A stretch of DNA of 64,000 nucleotides from Pseudomonadota bacterium (GCA_029779535.1 JAKPAG010000049.1:1-64000); one strand, 5' to 3'. Positions 53,742-63,128 are shown, counted from the first letter of the stretch. Notes: generated by a model from the letters alone, not told the origin. Numbers and translations are program-made.

Positions 53742-53813
53742 GGTGTGACACCGAAGCGCCTGCCGTGCAATCATTGCAATCGATTGTTGTCCTTTGCCAC
53801 AAGGTGTGACACA
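53742..53813. promoter_or_regulatory. Regulatory region of the oligosaccharide operon: LacI-type operator and GTGTGACAC repeats
   Basis: TGCAATCGATTG (53775-53786) contains the palindrome CAATCGATTG found twice at 63083-63115. It is flanked by GGTGTGACACC (53742-53752, a palindrome with one central base) and GGTGTGACACA (53803-53813), 61 bases apart. The transporter ATG lies 42 bases further on. Confidence 0.6.
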
Positions 53814-53854
53814 AGGCGATTCCGGTGCCGGCCAGAGCGCCTGGGGAGAATGCC

Positions 53855-55213
53855 ATGGAAGCCCTTCGTCCACGCCTGTCGCTGCCGCGCATCCTCGAAA
53901 TGAACCTGGGGTTCCTGGGCCTGCAATTCAGCTTCGGCCTGCAGCAGGGCAACATGGGGCCGATCTATTCCTATCTTGGCGCGGACGAGGCGCAGCTGCC
54001 GGTGCTGGGGCTGGCCGGGCCGATCACCGGCCTCCTCGTCCAGCCGCTGATAGGCGCGCTGAGCGACCGCACGCAAAGCCGGTGGGGGCGGCGCACGCCC
54101 TATTTCCTGATCGGCGCGGTGCTGTGCGCGGCCGGGCTGTTCGCCATGCCGCTCGCCGTCTCGATCCTGATGGCGGCTTCACTGCTGTGGATCCTGGATG
54201 CCGGCAACAACATCACCATGGAACCCTACCGCGCCTATGTGTCGGACCGGCTGAACCCCGAACAGCGCCAGGCCGGGTTCCTGACGCAGAGCGCCTTCAC
54301 GGGCCTGGCCCAGTGCCTTGCCTTCCTGACCCCGTCGGTGCTGGTCTGGCTGGGGATGAGCCAGGACTGGGTGGATGAACACAACATCCCCTATACCACC
54401 CGCGCAGTGTTCTGGATCGGCGCGGTGCTGTCGCTGTCGACCATTGTCTGGTCGGTGCTGCGCGTCCCCGAATTGCCGCTGAGCGAAGCCGAGCGCCGCC
54501 ATATCGAAGCCCAGCCGACTGGCCTCTCGGCCACCTTGCGCGAAATCGGCAGCGCGATCCGCGCCATGCCGCCCGCGATGCGCAAGTTGGGGCTGATGAG
54601 CCTGTTCCAGTGGTACGGCATGGCCGGTTACTGGTCCTACGTGATCTATTCGATCGGCCGCTCGGTCTACCAGACCAGCGATGCGACCAGTCCGGCCTTC
54701 CGCAGCGCAGTGCTGGCCAACGGCGAAATGGCTGCCTTCTACAATCTGATCGCGTTCCTGGGGGCTATTGCGATGGTGCCACTGGCCAAGCGCTGGGGGG
54801 CGGGGCCGCTCCATGCGCTGTACCTGGTGCTGGGCGGGCTGGGAATGCTGGCGCTGCCGCATATTGACACCAAGGCCATACTGTTCCTCCCCGCGATCGG
54901 TACCGGACTGGCCTGGGGTTCGATCATGGGCAACCCCTACGTGATCCTGTCCAATGCCATCCCGCCGCAGCGCACCGGGGTCTACATGGGCATCTTCAAC
55001 ATGATGATCGTGATCCCGATGCTGCTGTTCGCCTTTGTCATGGGCGAACTGGACCTGGGTTTCGCCAAGCTGGGGCTGGGAGTTTACGAACACGTGCTGG
55101 GTCATGACCCGCGCAACGCGCTGACGCTGTCGGGCGTCTGCCTGATCCTGGCCGCGCTGGCGGTGCTGTGGGTGCGCGAAGGGCGCGCCGGTGCGCGGGC
55201 CGAGGTCGCCTGA
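53855..55213 (+). CDS. SLC45-type MFS transporter for alpha-galactosides or sucrose
   Basis: A 452-residue inner-membrane proton symporter with about 12 hydrophobic segments, first gene of the operon. The N-terminus has the SLC45/sucrose-carrier wording NLGFLGLQFSFGLQQGNMGPIYSYLGA, then LVQPLIGALSDRTQSRWGRRTPYFLIGAVL (MFS motif A) and a late GTGLAWGSIMGNPYVILSNAIPPQRTGVYMGIFNMMIV. The following alpha-galactosidase, galactose and fructose genes indicate transport of intact raffinose-type sugars or sucrose. Start: ATG preceded by GGGGAGA. A CAATCGATTG operator lies upstream. Confidence 0.9.
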   Translation: MEALRPRLSLPRILEMNLGFLGLQFSFGLQQGNMGPIYSYLGADEAQLPVLGLAGPITGLLVQPLIGALSDRTQSRWGRRTPYFLIGAVLCAAGLFAMPLAVSILMAASLLWILDAGNNITMEPYRAYVSDRLNPEQRQAGFLTQSAFTGLAQCLAFLTPSVLVWLGMSQDWVDEHNIPYTTRAVFWIGAVLSLSTIVWSVLRVPELPLSEAERRHIEAQPTGLSATLREIGSAIRAMPPAMRKLGLMSLFQWYGMAGYWSYVIYSIGRSVYQTSDATSPAFRSAVLANGEMAAFYNLIAFLGAIAMVPLAKRWGAGPLHALYLVLGGLGMLALPHIDTKAILFLPAIGTGLAWGSIMGNPYVILSNAIPPQRTGVYMGIFNMMIVIPMLLFAFVMGELDLGFAKLGLGVYEHVLGHDPRNALTLSGVCLILAALAVLWVREGRAGARAEVA

Positions 55214-55215
55214 TC

Positions 55216-57309
55216 ATGTCCGCGGCGCTGATCCAGTTGCACAGCCGCGAAGCCAGCCTAGTGCTGGAAGCGCGCGAGGATGCGCCGCCGTTGTGGCGCC
55301 ACCTTGGCGCGCGGGTCGATGCTGCCGGACTGGCGGCACTGGCCGATGGGCGCACGCCGGCCTCGTTCTCGCTCGATGATGACGTGCCGTTTTCCACGGC
55401 GCCGCCGGCTGGGCTGGGCTGGTTCGGCCTGCCTGTCGTCACCGTGCGGCGCGATGGGCGCTTGCTCGTGCCGGTGTGGCATTGCACCGCGATCGACGCG
55501 GATGCGCAGCGGATCAGCCTGGTGCTGGAAGATGCCGCGACCGCGCTGCGGCTGGAGCAACGCTTTGCCCTGGCGCCGGGCGGTGCCATTCTGATCGATG
55601 CCAGCCTGACCAACCTGGGGGCTCGGCCGGTCTCGCTCGATCACCTGGCGAGCGCCCTGTTGCCGCTGTCGGCGCACAGTGCGCAAGTGGTGTCGTGGCA
55701 TGGCCGGCACAATGCCGAACTGGTCGAGGCGGTCGAGCCGATGCCTCGCCAGGCCTGGCGGCGCGAAGGGCGGCGCGGTCTTGGCGGCCATGGCGGCGCC
55801 CCGGCGGTGCTGGTGCTGGAACAGGGCGCGGACGACCATGCCGGGCAGGTGCTGGCCCTGCAGCTGGCCTGGTCGGGCGATAGCGTGCTGGCCATCGAGC
55901 GAGACGATGAAGGCTGCTGGCAGCTCAGCGCCGCCGCCGCGCTGGTGCCGGGCGAAGTGGTGCTGGGCCAGGGTGAAACCTGGTCCGCCCCGCAGGCGAT
56001 CGTTGCCCTGTCTACCCGTGGCCGCAATGGCGCGATGGCGCAGCAGCACGCTGCCGTGCGTGCGCGGCTGGGCTGGCCGGATGGCAGGATGCGCCCGCGC
56101 CCGGTCCATCTCAACAGCTGGGAAGCCTGTTATTTCGATCACGATGCGCAGCGCATCCTGGCCCTGGCCGAAAGCGCGGCGGCGATCGGGATCGAACGCT
56201 TCGTGCTGGACGATGGCTGGTTCAAGGGCCGCAGCGACGATACCGCCGGGCTGGGCGATTGGACCGCCGATCCGGTCAAGTACCCTGAGGGCCTTGGCCC
56301 CCTGGCGCGGCAGGTCACCGCCATGGGGATGGAATTCGGGCTGTGGGTCGAACCCGAAATGGTCAACCCCGACAGCGATCTCTACCGCGCGCATCCAGAC
56401 TGGGCGCTGGCCTTGCCGGGGCGCGAGCGGCCCACCGCCCGGGGTCAGCTGGTGCTGGACATGGCCTGCGCCGAGGTGCGCGATTACCTCTTCGCGCGGC
56501 TTGATGCGCTGCTCGGCACGCTGCCGATCAGCTACCTGAAATGGGATCACAACCGCGATTTGGCCCCGGCCGGCGGCGCCGCACAGGTGCGCGGCACCTA
56601 TGACCTGCTGGCCCGCCTTCGCGCGGCCCATCCCGGGGTGGAAATCGAAAGCTGCGCCGGGGGCGGCGGACGGTCCGACGCGGGGATCGCGCAGTTTACG
56701 CACCGCTTCTGGACCAGCGACAACATCGACGCGGTCAGCCGCGTGCCGATCCAGCGCGGGTTCCAGGCATTCCTGCCGCCCGAGGTGATGGGCGCGCATG
56801 TCGGCGCCAGCCCGGCCCATGCCACCGGGCGCAGCCAGTCGCTCGCCTTTCGCGCGGCGGTGGCCATGCCGGGGCATTTCGGCGTCGAGCTGGACCCGCG
56901 CCAGCTGAGCGCGGCCGAGCGGGACGAGCTGGCCGGCTGGATCGCCTTCCACAAACAGTGGCGGCATCTGCTGCACGGCGGCTGGACCGAACTGGGCCAG
57001 GGAGCCGATGGGCTGGTCTGGCAGGCGGCGGGGCAGGCCAACGAATTCCTGCTGTTCGCCATCCGCACCGCGCCCGCGCAGGATCGCCGCCCGCAGCCGC
57101 TGCGCCTGCCGTTCCTGGCCGATGCCGCCGCTTGCACGCTCGACCTGCTGCGCATCGCCGGGGGCGAACATGGCCATGCCGCGCACGCTGCGCCGCTGTT
57201 CGCCGCACCCGTGCGGCTGGCCGGATCGTGGCTGGCCCGGGCCGGACTGCCGCTGCCGCCGCTCAAAGCGGAAAGCGTGGCGATCTTCCACGGCAGGGTG
57301 CAGGCATGA
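55216..57309 (+). CDS. GH36 alpha-galactosidase
   Basis: A 697-residue cytoplasmic enzyme (no signal peptide) that removes alpha-1,6-galactose from raffinose, stachyose or melibiose. The N-terminal beta-supersandwich leads to the barrel: LNSWEACYFDHD, FVLDDGWFKGRSDDTAGLGDW, GLWVEPEMVNPDSDL, the nucleophile Asp in YLKWDHNRD, the CAGGGGRSD motif, and the acid/base Asp in FWTSDNIDAVSR. The length matches family members. It starts 3 bases after the transporter stop and overlaps galT by 4 bases. Confidence 0.95.
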   Translation: MSAALIQLHSREASLVLEAREDAPPLWRHLGARVDAAGLAALADGRTPASFSLDDDVPFSTAPPAGLGWFGLPVVTVRRDGRLLVPVWHCTAIDADAQRISLVLEDAATALRLEQRFALAPGGAILIDASLTNLGARPVSLDHLASALLPLSAHSAQVVSWHGRHNAELVEAVEPMPRQAWRREGRRGLGGHGGAPAVLVLEQGADDHAGQVLALQLAWSGDSVLAIERDDEGCWQLSAAAALVPGEVVLGQGETWSAPQAIVALSTRGRNGAMAQQHAAVRARLGWPDGRMRPRPVHLNSWEACYFDHDAQRILALAESAAAIGIERFVLDDGWFKGRSDDTAGLGDWTADPVKYPEGLGPLARQVTAMGMEFGLWVEPEMVNPDSDLYRAHPDWALALPGRERPTARGQLVLDMACAEVRDYLFARLDALLGTLPISYLKWDHNRDLAPAGGAAQVRGTYDLLARLRAAHPGVEIESCAGGGGRSDAGIAQFTHRFWTSDNIDAVSRVPIQRGFQAFLPPEVMGAHVGASPAHATGRSQSLAFRAAVAMPGHFGVELDPRQLSAAERDELAGWIAFHKQWRHLLHGGWTELGQGADGLVWQAAGQANEFLLFAIRTAPAQDRRPQPLRLPFLADAAACTLDLLRIAGGEHGHAAHAAPLFAAPVRLAGSWLARAGLPLPPLKAESVAIFHGRVQA

Positions 57310-58334
57310 GCGCGCCCGGCACCCTGGCCGATTTGCCCCACCGTCGGCGCAATCTGCTGACCGGGGAATGGCTGCTGGTCTCGCCGCACCGCGCCAAGCG
57401 GCCGTGGCAGGGCGAGGTCGCCTCGCCTGTCGCCGCCCGCGCGCCCGCGCACGATCCGGCCTGCCACCTGTGCCCGGGCAATCTGCGCGCCACGGGCGAG
57501 GCGAACCCAGCCTATGACGGCACCTTCGTCTTCGCCAACGACTTTGCCGCGCTGCTGGACGAAGGCGGCATGGCGCAAGGGCCGCAGGGGATTTTCGAAA
57601 CCAGCCCGGCCACGGGCGAGGCGCGCGTGATCTGCTTCGCCCCCGATCATGGCGCCACGCTGGCCCGCCTGCCGCAGCAAGGCATTGCCCGCGTGGTCGA
57701 TTGCTGGTGCTGCTTGTCCGCCGAACTTGGCGCGCGCTGGGCCCATGTTCAGCTGTTCGAGAACAAGGGGGCGATGATGGGCGCGTCGAGCTCGCATCCG
57801 CACGGCCAGGTCTGGGCGAGTGATTTCGTGCCCGAATTGCCCGCCCGCGAGGATGCGCGCCAGCGCGACTGGCTGGCCACGCGCGGCCGGGTGCTGCTAG
57901 GCGATTTGATCGAAGCCGAACTCGCCGCGGCCGAGCGTGTGGTCGAGGTCAACGCGCATTGGCTGGCGGTGGTCCCGCACTGGGCGGCCTGGCCGTTCGA
58001 AGTGCTGCTGATGGCCCGCGCGCCGGTGGCCCGGCTCGAACAGCTGGACGGTGCGGCCCGCGCCGACCTGGCCGTGATCCTGTCGCGCTTGCTGCGCCGC
58101 TATGACGAGCTGTTCGCCTGCGACTTTCCCTATTCAATGGGCTGGCACGGCGCCCCCCACGCGCTGGGCGATGATTGCGCGCACTGGCGGCTCCACGCGC
58201 ATTTCCTGCCGCCGCTGCTGCGTTCGGCCAGCGTGCGCAAGCACATGGTTGGGTTCGAGCTCTTGGGCGAGACCCAGCGCGACATCACCCCCGAAAGCGC
58301 GGCCGAGCGCCTGCGCGCGGTGGAGATCGACTGA
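57306..58334 (+). CDS. galT: Galactose-1-phosphate uridylyltransferase
   Basis: A 342-residue Leloir enzyme that exchanges galactose-1-phosphate with UDP-glucose. The nucleophile motif HPHGQ is in GASSSHPHGQVWA; zinc-binding type residues are in CHLCPGN. The N-terminal RRNLLTGEWLLVSPHRAKRPWQG and the later VVPHWAAWPFEVLLMAR and HAHFLPPLLR are typical. The ATG overlaps the GH36 stop, and its TGA overlaps the galK ATG, so translation is coupled. A galE is not present in the window. Confidence 0.95.
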   Translation: MSAPGTLADLPHRRRNLLTGEWLLVSPHRAKRPWQGEVASPVAARAPAHDPACHLCPGNLRATGEANPAYDGTFVFANDFAALLDEGGMAQGPQGIFETSPATGEARVICFAPDHGATLARLPQQGIARVVDCWCCLSAELGARWAHVQLFENKGAMMGASSSHPHGQVWASDFVPELPAREDARQRDWLATRGRVLLGDLIEAELAAAERVVEVNAHWLAVVPHWAAWPFEVLLMARAPVARLEQLDGAARADLAVILSRLLRRYDELFACDFPYSMGWHGAPHALGDDCAHWRLHAHFLPPLLRSASVRKHMVGFELLGETQRDITPESAAERLRAVEID

Positions 58335-59476
58335 TGCCGGCCCGCGCACGCGCCATCGCCGGGTTCACCCGCCGCTTCGGCCAGCCGCCGCAGGGCGTGG
58401 CCTTTGCCCCCGGGCGGGTCAACCTGATCGGCGAACATGTCGATTACAACGGCGGGCTGGTCCTGCCGATGCCGATCGCGGCCGGCACCTGGGTCGCCTA
58501 TGGTCCCGGGCAGGCCGGAGTTGAGGCGCTGGCGCTGGATTTCGGCGCTGCGGCGGATGCCTTCGAGCCGGGCCAGCCGGTGCCGCACCGACCCGCCGAC
58601 TGGCGCAGCTACCTGCGCGGCATGGCTGCCGGGCTGGCCGCGCGCGGGCTGCCTGTCGCACCCGCACGGCTGGCGATTGCCGGATCGATCCCGCGCGGAT
58701 CGGGGCTGTCCTCGTCCGCCTCGCTCTGCGTGGCGCTGGGCCGGGCCTTTGCCGCGCTAGCCGGGGCGGAATGGACGGCGACCGATCTTGCGTTGGCCGC
58801 GCAGGCGGCAGAGCATCAGTGGGCGGGCGTGCACTGCGGGGTCATGGACCAGATGGCCGTGGCGGCGGGCGAGCCGGGCCATGCACTGCTGCTCGATTGC
58901 AGCAACCTGGCCAGCCGCACCGTTGCCCTGCCGAAGGACTGGGCGGTGATGATCGTCCAGTCCGGCGTGCGGCGCGGGCTGGTCGATGGCCACTACAACG
59001 CTCGCCGCGCCGATTGCGAGGCTGCCGCCGCCGCGCTTGGCCTGCCCAGCCTGCGCGAGGCGAGCCTGTCGCTGGTCGAGGCCGCTGGGCTTGACCCCAT
59101 GGTGCGCCGCCGCGCCCGGCACGTGGTGGAGGAGATCGACCGCACCCGGCAGGCGGTGGCTGCGATCGAGGCGGCAGACCTGCCGGCGCTGGGCCGGATC
59201 CTTGCCAGCAGCCATGTCTCGCTCCGCGACCTGTTCGAAGTCAGCGTGCCGCCGGTCGATGACTTGGTGGGCGTGCTGCAACGGACCATCGGCGATGCGG
59301 GCGGGGCGCGGATGACCGGGGGCGGGTTTGGCGGCGCGGTCGTGGCCGTGCTGCCCGCCGCGCTGGTTTCGCAAGTACAGGCCGCCGTGCTCGCCGATTA
59401 CCGCGCGCCGGACGGCGCAGCCATCCAGATCATGATTGAACAGACAGGCGGCCAGCCCGCCGGAGAAGGACAATGA
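58334..59476 (+). CDS. galK: Galactokinase
   Basis: A 380-residue GHMP kinase that phosphorylates galactose. Signature FAPGRVNLIGEHVDYNGGLVLPM at the N-terminus, the ATP loop IPRGSGLSSSASLCVALG, the catalytic-type Asp in CGVMDQMAV, and the C-terminal ARMTGGGFGGAVVAVLP. It acts on the galactose released by the GH36 enzyme. It is coupled to galT (TGATG) and overlaps the GH68 gene by 4 bases. Confidence 0.96.
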   Translation: MPARARAIAGFTRRFGQPPQGVAFAPGRVNLIGEHVDYNGGLVLPMPIAAGTWVAYGPGQAGVEALALDFGAAADAFEPGQPVPHRPADWRSYLRGMAAGLAARGLPVAPARLAIAGSIPRGSGLSSSASLCVALGRAFAALAGAEWTATDLALAAQAAEHQWAGVHCGVMDQMAVAAGEPGHALLLDCSNLASRTVALPKDWAVMIVQSGVRRGLVDGHYNARRADCEAAAAALGLPSLREASLSLVEAAGLDPMVRRRARHVVEEIDRTRQAVAAIEAADLPALGRILASSHVSLRDLFEVSVPPVDDLVGVLQRTIGDAGGARMTGGGFGGAVVAVLPAALVSQVQAAVLADYRAPDGAAIQIMIEQTGGQPAGEGQ

Positions 59477-60621
59477 CCAGCAGTTCCAATGACGCCCTGC
59501 CATCCGTCGAAGATCGACGCGCGCGCCCGCACGGTGTCGCGCGCTGGGCGCCGCAATCGATTTCCGGCGCAGAAATTCCGCTGATCACCGCGGCCGATGC
59601 GGCGCCGGTCCTGCCGGGACTTGACCTGTGGGATAATTGGCCGCTGGCGCACGAGGACGGCCGCACCGTGGTGCACCACGGCCGCCAGTACTGGTTCTTC
59701 CTCAGCGCACCGCGCTTTGCCGATCCCGGCCAGCGCCACGATGCCGCGCGCATCCGCCTGGTCTCGCTGGGCGCCGATGGCTGGCGCGATCACGGCAACG
59801 CTTTGCCCGATGGGTTCAATCCCGGCACCCGCGAATGGGCTGGCAGCGCCGTGCTGCACGATGACGGGATCAGCGTGACCCTGCTGTTCACCGCCGCCGG
59901 GCGGCGGGGCGCCGCGCCCAGTTTCGAGCAACGCCTGTTCGCCAGCCGCGGGCGGCTGGGCAACGATGGCCCCGGCGAATGGCAGGCACCCGAAGAACTG
60001 GTGGCGGCCGATGGCGCGCGCTACGTCGCGGCGCGCGAGGCCGAGGGGAAGCCCGGCCTGATCAAGGCGTTCCGCGATCCGGCCTGGTTCCGCGATCCCC
60101 AGACCGGCGAGCGCCACCTGTTGTTCACTGCCAGCGCGGGCTGGGACGATCATGATTACAACGGCGTGGTCGGCCTGGCTACGCTGCGGGATGGCGTCTG
60201 GCAGCTGGGCGTTCCGCTGGTCGAGGCGGTGGGCGTGAACAACGAGCTGGAGCGGGCCCACGTGGTGGTGCGGGATGGCCGCTATTACCTGTTCTGGTCC
60301 ACCCAGCGCCGCACCTTCGCCCCCGGCGGCGTGTCAGGTCCGAACGGGCTTTATGCCATGGTTGCCGAGCGCCTCTCCGGCCCGTGGATCCCGGTCAATG
60401 GCAATGGCCTGGTCGCGGGCAATCCGGCCAGCGAGCCGACCCAGGGCTACAGCTGGTGGGTTACTGGCGAAGGCGCGGTGTGGAGCTTCATCGATCACTG
60501 GGGCATGCGGGGACGCACTTTCGAAGATCATCCCGAATTGCTGCGTAGCCAGTTTGGCGGCACCCCCGCGCCGGTGTTTCACCTGGCCTTCGCCGGGGAC
60601 CGCGTGAGCATTGCCGGCTGA
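59473..60621 (+). CDS. GH68 sucrase (levansucrase/invertase type)
   Basis: A 382-residue five-bladed propeller enzyme. The nucleophile Asp54 is in GLDLWDNWPL, the transition-state stabiliser Asp in KAFRDPAW, and the acid/base Glu in NNELERAHVVV, the standard GH68 triad. Family members hydrolyse sucrose, raffinose or stachyose at the fructose bond and often build levan or fructo-oligosaccharides. There is no signal peptide, as in the Zymomonas enzymes, which are nevertheless found outside the cell. Whether this one acts inside on imported sugar or is exported is open. It overlaps galK and is followed after 7 bases by a GH32 gene. Confidence 0.93.
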   Translation: MTSSSNDALPSVEDRRARPHGVARWAPQSISGAEIPLITAADAAPVLPGLDLWDNWPLAHEDGRTVVHHGRQYWFFLSAPRFADPGQRHDAARIRLVSLGADGWRDHGNALPDGFNPGTREWAGSAVLHDDGISVTLLFTAAGRRGAAPSFEQRLFASRGRLGNDGPGEWQAPEELVAADGARYVAAREAEGKPGLIKAFRDPAWFRDPQTGERHLLFTASAGWDDHDYNGVVGLATLRDGVWQLGVPLVEAVGVNNELERAHVVVRDGRYYLFWSTQRRTFAPGGVSGPNGLYAMVAERLSGPWIPVNGNGLVAGNPASEPTQGYSWWVTGEGAVWSFIDHWGMRGRTFEDHPELLRSQFGGTPAPVFHLAFAGDRVSIAG

Positions 60622-60628
60622 AGCACCC

Positions 60629-61942
60629 ATGCGCCCGCTGTATCACTATGCGCCGGCCGCCAACTGGCTGAGCGATCCCAACGGCCTGGTCCACCACCAG
60701 GGCGAATGGCACCTGTTCTATCAATACAACCCCCACGGCGAGGATTGGGGCCACATGAGTTGGGGCCACGCCGTCAGCACCGATCTGCGCCACTGGCAGG
60801 AATTGACGCCCGCCCTGCTCGAGGATGAACGCCACGCGATCTTTTCGGGCAGTGCGGTGGTCGATCATGCGAACACTGCCGGGCTGGGCGAGGAGGCGAT
60901 GGTCGCGCTCTATACCGGGGCGGTGGTCCATGGCGATCCGCACCAGGTGCAGTGCCTGGCCTGGTCGGGCGACCGGGGGCGCAGCTGGACCAAATATGCC
61001 GGTAACCCGGTGATTGACCGCGCGATGGCGGATTTCCGCGATCCCAACGTGTTCTGGCACGCGGCCACGCAGCGCTGGATCATGGTGGTGGTGCTGTCGA
61101 ACGAAAACCGCGCGCTGATCTATGCCAGCCACGATCTGCGCCAGTGGGACGAAATGTCGGTGATCCACGGCGCGGGCGCCCCGGGCGAGGTGTGGGAATG
61201 CCCGCTGCTGATCGAACTGCCGGTTGAAGGCACGGACGAAACGCGCTGGCTGTTCAAGGTGGACGCGCTGCGCGGTGCGCCGGGTTCGGGCGCGCTCTAT
61301 CAGACCGGCACTTTCGACGGTGTGCGCTTTCACCCGGACGGGCCAGCGCTGGAGCCGTGGTGGCAGGTGGCCGACATGGGCAGCGATTTCTATGCCGCGA
61401 TCGCCTGGCACGAACCGCGCGATGCGGCCGGGCGGCCGCTGTGGATCGGCTGGATGGGCAACCACGCCTACCAGGGGCGCCTGCCCCGGCAGGGCTGGCG
61501 CGGCGCGATGAGCCTGCCGCGCCGCCTGTCGCTGGTGCGCGCGGGCGATCGGCACGTGTTGCGCCAGGACATCGATCCGGCGGCGGTGAGCGGCGTGCCC
61601 CTGGCAGAGGCCGACGCGGCGCAGGTGCCGCTGGCCTGCTGCTTGCGCCTGCCTGGCGCGGCACGGTTTGCCGCGACCCTGACCGATGCGGAGGGGCGTT
61701 TGCTGGTGGTAGAGCGGCGCGGCAATCAGCTGACCTTGACCCGGCGCGATCCCGCCTCGCCCTTCCTGGATGCGGTGCGGCAGGCGCGGATCGACGGGGC
61801 CGGGCCGCTCGACCTGTGGCTCGATGCGGGCAGCGCGGAACTGATCGGGGACGATGGCCGGCTCAGTGTGGCCGTGCAGCACCGCATGGTCGGTGACCGG
61901 CTGGCCCTGCGCTGCCTGACGGGGGCGGCGCTGGCGGCCTAG
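60629..61942 (+). CDS. GH32 beta-fructosidase
   Basis: A 437-residue enzyme without signal peptide that hydrolyses fructose-terminated sugars. The nucleophile is Asp16 in NWLSDPNGLVHHQGEWHLFYQYNP, the stabiliser Asp is in DFRDPNVFWH and the acid/base Glu in GEVWECPLL. A C-terminal beta-sandwich follows from about residue 310. It may cut sucrose left after galactose removal, or the fructans made by the GH68 enzyme. It ends the operon; its TAG overlaps the stop of the convergent LacI gene in a shared CTAG. Confidence 0.94.
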   Translation: MRPLYHYAPAANWLSDPNGLVHHQGEWHLFYQYNPHGEDWGHMSWGHAVSTDLRHWQELTPALLEDERHAIFSGSAVVDHANTAGLGEEAMVALYTGAVVHGDPHQVQCLAWSGDRGRSWTKYAGNPVIDRAMADFRDPNVFWHAATQRWIMVVVLSNENRALIYASHDLRQWDEMSVIHGAGAPGEVWECPLLIELPVEGTDETRWLFKVDALRGAPGSGALYQTGTFDGVRFHPDGPALEPWWQVADMGSDFYAAIAWHEPRDAAGRPLWIGWMGNHAYQGRLPRQGWRGAMSLPRRLSLVRAGDRHVLRQDIDPAAVSGVPLAEADAAQVPLACCLRLPGAARFAATLTDAEGRLLVVERRGNQLTLTRRDPASPFLDAVRQARIDGAGPLDLWLDAGSAELIGDDGRLSVAVQHRMVGDRLALRCLTGAALAA

Positions 61943-62961
61943 GCCGTATCGCGCCGCACCAGCAGCGGGGCCATTTCGACCGAAGGCGTGTCCTCCCCGG
62001 CAATCCGGGCGAACAGCGACTGGACCATGGTGCGCGCGCCCTGCGGCACGCTTTGGCTGATCGTGGTCAGGCGCGGGATGGTCTGTTCGGCCAGCGGCAG
62101 ATCGTCGAACCCGGTTACCGGCACATCATCGGGCACGCGGATGCCCTGGTCGGCCAGCGCGCGCACCGCGTGCATCGCGATCAGGTCCGAAGCCGCCGCG
62201 ATCCCGTCGACCTTGCTGCGGATGGTGGCCATGTGGCCCGCAATTTCCTCGGCCATGATGTCCGATGCAAGGTGCGTTTCCAGCACCTGCGGCGCGGGCA
62301 AGCCTGCCGCGCTCGCGGCATCGCACAGGCCCTGGTAGCGTTCGGACAGCTCGGGCGCGTGGACTTCACCCAGGAAAGCGAGCTGCCGGCAGCCGCGCGC
62401 GATCAGGCAATCGCCTGCCAGCCGGCCGCCCTTGCGATTGTCGACCCCGACGGTGCAATGCGTCTGTCCCGGCTGGTGGCTGCCCCAGACGACCATCGGC
62501 TTGTAGTATTCGGCCACGCGCTCGATCGCTTCGAACTGGTCGGATTGGCCGATCAGCAGCACCCCGTCCAGCATCCCGGAATCGACGATCCGTTCCAGCC
62601 AGTCTTCCTCGTCCGGGATGACGCGCGAGAGCATGATGTCATAGCCATTCTCGGTCAGCGCATCGGCCAGGTGGCCCAGGATGGTCATGAAGAACGGGTC
62701 GGACAGGTGCTGGCGGCGTTCGTGCCCCAGCGGCACGACCACGCCGATCACGCGGGTTTCCTGCACGCGCAGCCGGCGGGCCATCTGGTTGGGGCGGAAC
62801 CCGTGTTCGCGGGCCAGGGCCTGGATCCGCTCGCGCGTTTCCTTGTTGACCAGGGTCTTGCCGGCCAGGGCGCGGCTGACGGTGCCGGTCGACACCCCGG
62901 CGATGCGCGCCAGTTCGGCGATATTGCGAATGCGCCCCTTGGGGGGCCTGGGGAGGTTCAT
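61939..62961 (-). CDS. LacI family regulator of the alpha-galactoside/sucrose locus
   Basis: A 340-residue repressor. The DNA-binding head reads RIRNIAELARIAGVSTGTVSRALAGKTLVNKETRERIQALAREHGFRPNQMARRLRV. The sugar-binding core contains GVVVPLG, DGVLLIGQSDQFEAIERV, AASDLIAMHAVRALADQGIRVPDDVPVTGFDDLPLAEQTIPRLTTISQSV. I start at the ATG shortly before the head; the frame is open 58 codons further but runs through the operator region. CAATCGATTG palindromes between this gene and the TonB receptor, and one before the transporter operon, are its likely targets. Confidence 0.93.
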   Translation of the reverse strand: MNLPRPPKGRIRNIAELARIAGVSTGTVSRALAGKTLVNKETRERIQALAREHGFRPNQMARRLRVQETRVIGVVVPLGHERRQHLSDPFFMTILGHLADALTENGYDIMLSRVIPDEEDWLERIVDSGMLDGVLLIGQSDQFEAIERVAEYYKPMVVWGSHQPGQTHCTVGVDNRKGGRLAGDCLIARGCRQLAFLGEVHAPELSERYQGLCDAASAAGLPAPQVLETHLASDIMAEEIAGHMATIRSKVDGIAAASDLIAMHAVRALADQGIRVPDDVPVTGFDDLPLAEQTIPRLTTISQSVPQGARTMVQSLFARIAGEDTPSVEMAPLLVRRDTA

Positions 62962-63080
62962 TGGCTTTTCGCCATTGCGGGCTGTTGCATGGGGGACTGC
63001 TGATGAATGGTCATCCGGACTGTCCCTGTCAACCTTGCCAGCCCCCCGCTGTTGCTGAACCGCCACAGGATTCCCTTGAC

Positions 63081-63128
63081 TGCAATCGATTGAAGAATCT
63101 TTTTGCAATCGATTGTCGCATATGCGAC
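63081..63128. promoter_or_regulatory. Two CAATCGATTG operators and an adjacent palindrome
   Basis: TGCAATCGATTG occurs at 63081-63092 and 63104-63115, centres 23 bases apart, about two helical turns. GTCGCATATGCGAC (63115-63128) is a perfect 14-bp palindrome directly next to the second. They lie in the 220-base region between the divergent LacI and TonB receptor genes. A -35-like TTGACT precedes the first. Confidence 0.7.

Noticed and set aside
63083..63115. Start of a CRISPR-like array from the two CAATCGATTG repeats
   Set aside because: Only two short palindromic copies 23 bases apart, in a regulatory gap beside a LacI gene; operators explain them.
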